The position numbers and the translations under genes are program-made. A model generated the notes under the pieces. The model ran no database searches, was not told the DNA's origin, and worked only from the letters and a program-made list of their open reading frames with translations. From positions 20,870,293 through 20,934,292 of the forward strand of contig JAVGWX010000019.1 of assembly GCA_036924085.1 (NCBI GenBank): a stretch of DNA of 64,000 nucleotides, given 5' to 3'. This document shows, one piece after another, positions 57,845 through 64,000 of the stretch. This DNA is from Ariolimax columbianus. Lineage: Eukaryota > Mollusca > Gastropoda > Stylommatophora > Arionidae. The stretch's first letter is position 1. Each line of letters opens with the position of its first letter.

Positions 57845-58143
57845 AAGGTCAGGTGAAACATACTGATGAAGGTGGGAGAGATAAGTAATCAGGGTCAGGT
57901 GAAACATACTGATCCAGATGAGAGAGAAGAGTAATCTGGGTCAGATGAAACATACTGATCCAGGTGGGAGAGAAGAATAATCAGGGTCAGGTGAAACATA
58001 CTGATCCAGGTGAGAGAGAAGAGTAATTAGGGTCAGGTGAAACATACTGATCCAGGTGAGAGAGAAGAGTAATCAGGGTCAGGTGAAACATACTGATCCA
58101 GGTGAGAGAGAAGAGTAATCAGGGTCAGGTGAAACATACTGAT
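57845..58143. repeat. 46-bp minisatellite attached to family Y copy Y4
   Basis: About 6.5 copies, unit with GGTCAGGTGAAACATACTGA and TCCAGGTGAGAGAGAAGAG. It combines the words of the 38-bp unit next to Y1 and of the 28-bp unit next to Y2. Confidence 0.92.
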
Positions 58144-58340
58144 CAAGACACCCACGTCATTCCACATTTGTGCTCCAGGAAACAGGCTGTGTCACAGTAG
58201 TCTGGCCAATGAGGTAGGAATCTACCCTGTACACTGTCACTAGAATACCACATGATGTAAGAAGAGCCACTGAAACCTGCTACTAAAAAAACGTTAGCAA
58301 GAGTTAGCTCAGCCTGAGAAGCTCGGAATAACAAAATCAA
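58144..58340 (+). mobile_element. dispersed family Y, copy Y4 (internally deleted)
   Basis: ATCAAGACACCCACGTCATT, CCAGGAAACAGGCTGTGTCA and AAGAGCCACTGAAACCTGCT match Y1-Y3 in order, but the middle (GTGGATTGACGTG… to CGGGATG) is shortened or diverged. Confidence 0.65.
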
Positions 58341-58449
58341 ATTCACACAAAGTATGAAGCAGACAAGTGATACATCTGTGGCTGCCTGAACAGACAGTTA
58401 CTTTTTCATTATTATTTCCCTTAGCACGCAAAACTGTATTTACAGGTAT

Positions 58450-59135
58450 CTATTGGTTTCAGTTTTCGACCATCTTCTTAAGACACGAATCTAATTAATT
58501 TGGCTGGAATGTAAAAGGTTAAGACACGAATCTAATGAATTAGACTGGACTGAAAAGTTTTAAGACGTGAATCTAATCAATTAGACTGAACTGTAATGAG
58601 TAAAGAACGAATCTAATCAATTAGACTGTAGGGCAAAGGGTAAAGACGTGAATCTAATTAATTTAAAACCGGAATGTAAAGGGTTTAGACACGAGGCTAA
58701 TCAGTTACACTGAACTGGCAAGGGTTAAGATGTGGATCTAATCAATTTTAAACAGGACTGTAAAGGGTTAATACACGAAACTAATCAGTTAGACGGACTG
58801 TAAAGGGCTAAGACACGGATTTAATTAATTAGACAGAACTGCAAAAGGTTAAGACCTGAATCTAATCAATTAGACCAGACTGTTAAGAGTTAAGACGCAG
58901 ATCTGATCAGTTAGACTAGACTGTAAAGGGTTAAGACTCCAAAGGGTGAAAAGGTGAATGTAATCAATTAGACTGGACTTTAAAGGGTTAAGATGTGAAT
59001 CTAATAAATTAGACTGGACGGTAAATGGTTAAGACCCGAATCTAATCAGTTAGGCCGGACTGCAAACGGTTAAGATGTGAATCTAATAAATTAGACTGGA
59101 CTGTTAAGTGGTTTAAGACACGAATCTATCAAGGT
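58450..59135. repeat. 41-bp minisatellite
   Basis: About 16 diverged copies, unit with GGTTAAGACACGAATCTAAT and CAATTAGACTGGACTGTAAA. Confidence 0.92.
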
Positions 59136-59187
59136 TAGATCTGACTGCCATTTGCGTCGCCTTTCTCTCTTTTTAAAAATCGCCTTC

Positions 59188-59805
59188 ATTGAGTTGACAA
59201 AGGCATTTGATTTGGTTAGGATGGGCTCTTCAAAACCCTTTCCGAAATAGGCTACCCAATCAAATTGCTTTGGCTAAAAATATTGTTACATGACGTCATG
59301 AAAGGAACCGTCCAATTTGAAGGGTAGTATATCACAAATATTTTCTTTTCGCAGTGATGTTAAGCAAGGTTGGGTACTGGCCCTGACAATGTTCAGAATA
59401 ATTTTTGCCCCACTACTGAATCATGCATTTGGTAACGCCAGTGAAGGAATCTGACTTCACACTAGGTCGGCTGGTCAGCAGTTTAACATTGCAAGGTTCA
59501 AGGCCAAAACAAAGTTAAGGGAAGTCACAATCGGGGACTTGCTATTTGCTGATGGTGCTTCAGTTGTCACTAACAGTCAGCAGAAACTTTAGAGATTGAT
59601 AGATGCTTCTCCTAAGCATGCAATGACTTTGGTTTCACAATTACTGTCACCAAAACAAATGTGCTGGAACAGGAAGTAGATACCACGCTAGCTCATATCA
59701 GTAATTATGAACTGTCATCTATGCACCAATTCACATACCTGGGGTCTTTAATCAACGACAAATTCTCTCTGGACCCAGAAATTGACAGTCGCGTTACATA
59801 GAAAA
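59188..59805 (+). pseudogene. LINE F reverse-transcriptase core relic
   Basis: In shifting + frames: ELTKAFDLV (the D-x-x-K-A-F-D-x-V catalytic motif A), GLFKTLSEIGYPIK-like with LLWLKILLHDVMKGTVQFEG, DVKQGWVLAPTMF (motif B, usual G-C-V-L-A-P-T-L-F with W for C), GDLLFADGASVV (motif C, F-A-D-D with G for the second D), HQFTYLGSLINDKFSLDPEI. The loss of the second catalytic aspartate and several stops show it is dead. The RT portion stops abruptly at about 59805, where a different LINE begins. Confidence 0.82.
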
Positions 59806-60540
59806 GCACTCCGAACAAGCAGGAGAGACCAGTTCCAATTTCAGAGCTGAAGTAACAGCTGTTCATTCAGCAACGAGGAATCCTTTCAGCCAAAACACAA
59901 CTACAAGGAAGACGGTCATTCTAACAGACTACATGAGCGTACTCCAAGCCATCTCAAGCCCCAAACAAGATGGGCTCTCATACGAAATAAAATACAACAT
60001 GAGATTGCTGCCTCATAAAACACATGTAGTCCTATATTGGATTCCGGCCCACTGTGTGTTCATTGGGAACGAACGAGAAATCAGATGAACTAACAAGAGC
60101 CGTAAGGGGCGTCACACAGACTCGTCATTCACGGAGCGATAAAGAAGCAAAGACACTTATCAAACTATCCACGAGAACGGAATGGAGAGACCAGCACAAA
60201 GAATACAAACTAAAAAAATGACCGCATAGACAAACTTGGCAGAGATGGGCAGACAAAGATCCTCTGACTCAGAACGGGACATTGTAGACTCAAGGCCCAT
60301 CTCCACAAAATGGGTCTCAGAGACACACACACGTGCGATTGTGGAGGATCCGAGTAAACACCAGAACATATTCTGCAGGACTGTTCTACTTTGAGAGACC
60401 AAAGAGAGACAGTCTGACCAGGGGGATCGGCCATGCTCTAAAAGCTGTGGGAGACCGGCGAAGACCTGAAATGCACATTTCCCTTCATGAACCTCACTGG
60501 GTTGGAAGCACAGCATCAGTTGATCCAAAAAGAACAATTG
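59806..60540 (+). pseudogene. LINE G RNase H and C-terminus (copy G1)
   Basis: In shifting + frames: ETSSNFRAEVTAVHSA, KTVILTDYMSVLQAIS, THVVLYWIPAHCVFIGNE, KEAKTLIKLSTRTEWRDQHK, then HTHVRLWRI (knuckle region) and QNIFCRTVLL-like sequence. These are the E, D and H-C-x-x-x-G-N-E parts of LINE RNase H; the first D-G-S is missing. Stops and frameshifts are frequent. The 3' part is shared with G2 at 53566. Abutment to LINE F suggests a chimeric insertion or one LINE landing in another. Confidence 0.75.
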
Positions 60541-60574
60541 CATGGGCAAAGCTGCAGCTACATTCTCTTGTTTA

Positions 60575-60655
60575 ACAACGTGGACATGAGCGTGATTCGA
60601 ACCTGTTCCGTTGGGATTGTGAAACGGACGTTTCACCCCTAGCCACACGGTCTCC
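60575..60655 (-). mobile_element. tRNA-like SINE head
   Basis: On the - strand: GTGTGGCTAGGGGTGAAACG as A box and ACAGGTTCGAATCACG as B box at tRNA-like spacing. The acceptor ends do not pair, so it is not a usable tRNA. The 3' body was not delimited. Confidence 0.55.
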
Positions 60656-61610
60656 TACAACTGGTAGTAGGCATCACTTTTCGGTATTGTCTAAATTATC
60701 TTCTTCTCAGTTGCTTCCTTATCTACACCTAATAAACCTCTTGACCTCTTCATAAGTTACACTTATCCCAGCTTGAGATACGTTTTTGCCACTCCATCGT
60801 CAAGCTGTCAGTCACTGTTTTATCAAATGTTTTGCACTTATATGATCTTCTCTGTATCACAACTATCCTGAAATAGTCACACAGTTTATAGTGTACTACT
60901 CTTTACTAAAAAATTAAAAAGGATCCTGCGTGCAAATGTTTAAAGATGTAGGTGCAAATAGACACCTGATGAAAAGGAAATAAAAAAGGTAGATTGTCTT
61001 GTCCAGGGTCACACAACGGGACATGGAGGTCTACTTTTCAAAATACTTGAAGATAAATTTGCATGGGAAATAAATTATCACATGACACAGGTTGGCAAGA
61101 ACATCGGTGTCCATAACGTATGTTGTGATAAAAAGTTAATCCGAGGACAGTGGTGTGATATGATCAAACCATTTCAACATGTCTCTGGACTGACCAACCT
61201 GAAGGTGATGACTCTTAATTTGGTCAGATCTGTTTGACATGTGAGAAGTTCTGTTTTGTTTCGGGCTTTAGACCTTCACAGGCAGTTTGTAAGACATCTG
61301 ACTTGACTCTGTAGTTACTTTGTAATTGTCATGTTCATTTTACATCTGTCTATGTAGAATATACTGGGAAGAGGAATCTAAGGCCCAATCGTGTCTGTGG
61401 CGGGAATTGTTGGGCTAACAGAAACACACACATGTTGCAATCAGATCAGACAGAACTGAACAACATCAACAGACTCTCAACTGTTGTCCTGCAATAGCTT
61501 CCTTCATACTGTGGATTAATCGATTATGAGACGATTGGTGAGTGATGTATTGAAGTCAGCAGAGGTTCATAAAATATTTAACAGTAAAAATGATGTTTTC
61601 TTGTGTGTTT
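60656..61610. other. unassigned stretch
   Basis: No gene or repeat recognised. Confidence 0.4.
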
Positions 61611-61612
61611 TG

Positions 61613-61615
<3 letters not shown>

Positions 61616-61652
<37 letters not shown>

Positions 61653-61760
61653 TGTGTGTGAGGGTATGTGTGTGTATGGTGTGTGAGTATGTGTGTGTGT
61701 GCTTTTGGTGGGTGGGGTTGGGTGTTTGGGTGGGCAGGTTTTGTGTGTCTCGCGTGCGCG
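61616..61760. repeat. (TA)n and (GT)n microsatellite
   Basis: (TA)n of about 15 repeats at 61616-61646, then (GT)-rich sequence with TGTGTATGGTGTG words and a GCGCGCGCAC run at about 61755. Confidence 0.93.
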
Positions 61761-61825
61761 CGCACACATATAAACAAAACTACTAGTTCGGTGGGGAACT
61801 CAGACGCGCCAGGATCAGGCACAAT

Positions 61826-63781
61826 GCACTGACCAAGACCACAATCTCTCTTCCATGTAGCGTTCCTTTGAAATAGGCTGTTTTTAATGCAGCCTAGCTG
61901 ACGAGATGTGGATCGATGTGATCCCCGTAGTAGTGGACATCACGCAGATGAAGCCAAGCATACCACAACCGCCTGGAGGACATGGATCTACCTTCCATAG
62001 CAAGAAATCGGATGCAGATGGCCCTAACATCACTGGAAGAGTGGGCGAACTCATGGCTGGTCAAAATAAACGAGGAGAAAACCACATGCACAATATTCTT
62101 GCTTTCATTAAAACCCCAAAATACCAAATTAAGTCTAAATGGCAAATTCCTGCAGCCAAACGACAACCCAACCTATCTAGGAGTCACATTTGATCGGCGC
62201 ATGACATGGAAAAGTCAGATTGAGAGAAACCGAATGAGAGCCAGAGAAAGAATGGCAATCATGAGGAAACTTGCTGGCACAAGCTGGGGAGCAGACGAAG
62301 GCATACTAAAGAAACTGTACACTGGAAGAGTGAGACCAGTTCTCGAGTATGGCATTGCGGCATGGACAACAGCAGCGAAGGCGAACTTCGATAAAGTTAG
62401 CAAACTTCAAAACCAAGCCATGAGAATTATAACAGGAGGCATGAAGTCAACGCCAATTGTAGAACTTGAAAAGATTACAAAACTGCAATCCATGACCGAT
62501 AGAAGAGACTGCAGAGCCCAGCTGCAGTCAGAGAAACTCCGAAGACCATCCGATGCACCAGAGACTAAACAATTTGGGAAATGGGAAACTAAAGCGGAGA
62601 AACTTTGCAGAAATAGCCAAAGCAAAGATGCACGAAGATCCCATAAACGCACTAACAACACCAAAACCCATCACTACTGTACGAAAACCTACCTGGAGGC
62701 AGGATATATTTCCAGAGGTGGTAGAAAATATACCAGGTATTGCAAACAAAAACTGCCAGACTGAAAAAGAAAGGAGAGATACTACCCTAAGCTTCATAAC
62801 GAAAAGCTACCCAAGCATGGACTGGACCCATGCTTACACCGACGGTTCTGTAACAAAAACTACACAGAACGGAGGGGCAGGAGCATTCCTAAACCTACCA
62901 AATGGCAGAAAAATAACACTGTCATCCGCTACTGGTAAGTACACAAGCAATTTCAGAGCGGAGGCAGAGGCACTGAGGGCGGCAGTGGAAGAAATGGTGA
63001 CACACAGTGAAAATGAAAGCCATATAGTCCTGCTTACAGATGCTCTCGCCGTAGTCACAGCGCTAAAAAGCCAGAAAAATACTGAGCTTAATGACTTAAG
63101 AGCAGCACTCTGCAAACTGTGCCAGCGGTCCGCACCAAAAAGGGTAGTGGTACAGTGGGTCCCATCACACTGCAACATCTAAGGCAACGAGGAGGCAGAC
63201 AGACTGGCAAAAGAAGGTGCAAGACTACCACAAACAGATACTAGTATGACGTACGAAGAGTCAAATGGCTTATCAAAGCCAGATACATGACAAAATGGGA
63301 AACCGAACATAATGGTTACACCAAAAACGATGCCTATTACCAGTTTAACCGAAGAGAGCAGGTCGTTGTCTTCAGACTTCGCACTGGCCACAATAGACTG
63401 AGGTACCACCTATTCAACAAATTGAAGATAGGGTGTACCGACGAATGCTCGTGCGGTACTGGTAAAATGACCACTGAACATCTGCTGCAGAACTGCCCGA
63501 CATACGAGGATCAGAGAGAGCAGATGTGGCCATCACCAGTGGAACTGCAAGACAAGCTCTATGGCAGTGGCGACAGCCTCAGGATGACCGCCGCTTTTTT
63601 CGAAAAAATAATGGTTACTGTCTGACTGCGTACGAAGAAGAAGAAGAAGAAGAAGGATCTACCTTCATCAGCTCGCTCGGGATGTGAGGAAAGCTACTAC
63701 AACTCGCCACTTAACGTCCTTTTCAGGACGAACCAAAGGGTAAACTTACTCATTGTGGACATTAAACAACAACAACAACAG
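61826..63781 (+). mobile_element. dispersed family Y, copy Y3, split by a LINE insertion
   Basis: The left half (to 61995) has GTGGATCGATGTGATCCCCG, TAGTAGTGGACATCACGCAG and ATGAAGCCAAGCATACCAC. The right half (from 63655) has TTCATCAGCTCGCTCGGGAT, GTGAGGAAAGCTACTACAAC, GGGTAAACTTACTCATTGTG and a (CAA)n tail. Removing 61996-63666 gives a collinear match to Y1. Confidence 0.88.
61996..63654 (+). pseudogene. RNase H-type LINE (copy J4), 5'-truncated insertion
   Basis: It begins in the RT thumb (RNRMQMALTSLEEWANSWLV, KINEEKTTCTIF), continues PTYLGVTFDRRMTW, RVRPVLEYGIAAW, KLQNQAMRIITGG, a frameshift near 62585, then RNase H: AYTDGSV (D at 62841), FRAEAEALRAAV, VLLTDALAVVTALK, WVPSHCN, a TAA stop at 63180 in place of the usual proline of H-C-N-I-P-G-N-E, EADRLAKEGARL, a second frameshift near 63270, and the terminal knuckle CSCGTGKMTTEHLLQNC. 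The tail is (GAA)n. The 12-bp GGATCTACCTTC at 61984-61995 and 63655-63666 is its target-site duplication. Only two frameshifts and one stop: a young but dead copy. The RNase H places it among I-group LINEs, to which the snail Nimbus element belongs; the exact family needs a phylogeny. Confidence 0.9.
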
Positions 63782-64000
63782 TTAGTTGGAGTACCCGGCG
63801 TTGGATGGGATAATTATGGAAGCAGAATATGACCTCCTCCATCGACATATGTCGGTGTCGCACTTTCACTCTGTGCTATAACCAGCCATCGCTTCGCCTC
63901 TCAACCTACACATCCCTCCGTCTGTTTCTCCCCCCACCCCACCACCCATACCGTCTATCTCTTTCCACATCAACCAGCCCACCTCTCCCCTCGCCAAACC

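Noticed and set aside
60160..60648. A 162-codon - strand frame with a hydrophobic end
   Set aside because: It lies antisense to the LINE G relic and is explained as its shadow.

Overview
The window is animal DNA. It has intron-split exons with GT/AG borders, abundant non-LTR retrotransposon (LINE) debris, tRNA-derived SINEs, mariner and hAT DNA transposons, and no bacterial features. The LINE and SINE mixture, with many RNase H-bearing LINEs carrying 3' (GAA)n tails, fits a lophotrochozoan, most likely a gastropod mollusc. That assignment is inference, not proof.

One host gene is recognisable: the 3' end of a PHLDB/LL5 gene (closest to PHLDB2, LL5-beta) on the + strand. Four exons are visible, at 35129-35225, 39337-39435, 45945-46151 and 47705-47947. 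They join in frame into about 214 residues: a coiled coil, a conserved linker and the complete C-terminal PH domain with the natural stop. I could not find its upstream exons in the window. No other host protein gene, rRNA gene or genuine tRNA gene could be supported.

The rest is repeats. By my tally about a third of the window (near 21 kb) is tandem arrays with units of 16-100 bp. When the unit length is a multiple of three (24, 27, 39, 42, 54, 57, 93 bp) these give long but meaningless open frames. Layout: 1-35 kb, minisatellites alternating with LINE, SINE and mariner relics and a nested hAT element (27.6-29.0 kb); 35-48 kb, the PHLDB gene, whose introns hold LINEs, a palindromic mariner derivative and two unnamed dispersed families (here X and Y); 48-64 kb, more arrays, family X and Y copies, chimeric LINE remnants, and a LINE inserted into a family Y copy.

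The recurring theme is that several minisatellites appear to have been born inside transposable elements. Short segments of LINE coding sequence, of family X or of family Y have been tandemly amplified in place, with the rest of the element still readable on both sides. Several insertions show clear target-site duplications, so their order can be read: LINE B in LINE A in a hAT element, a LINE in a family Y copy, and SINE-type elements inside existing satellites.
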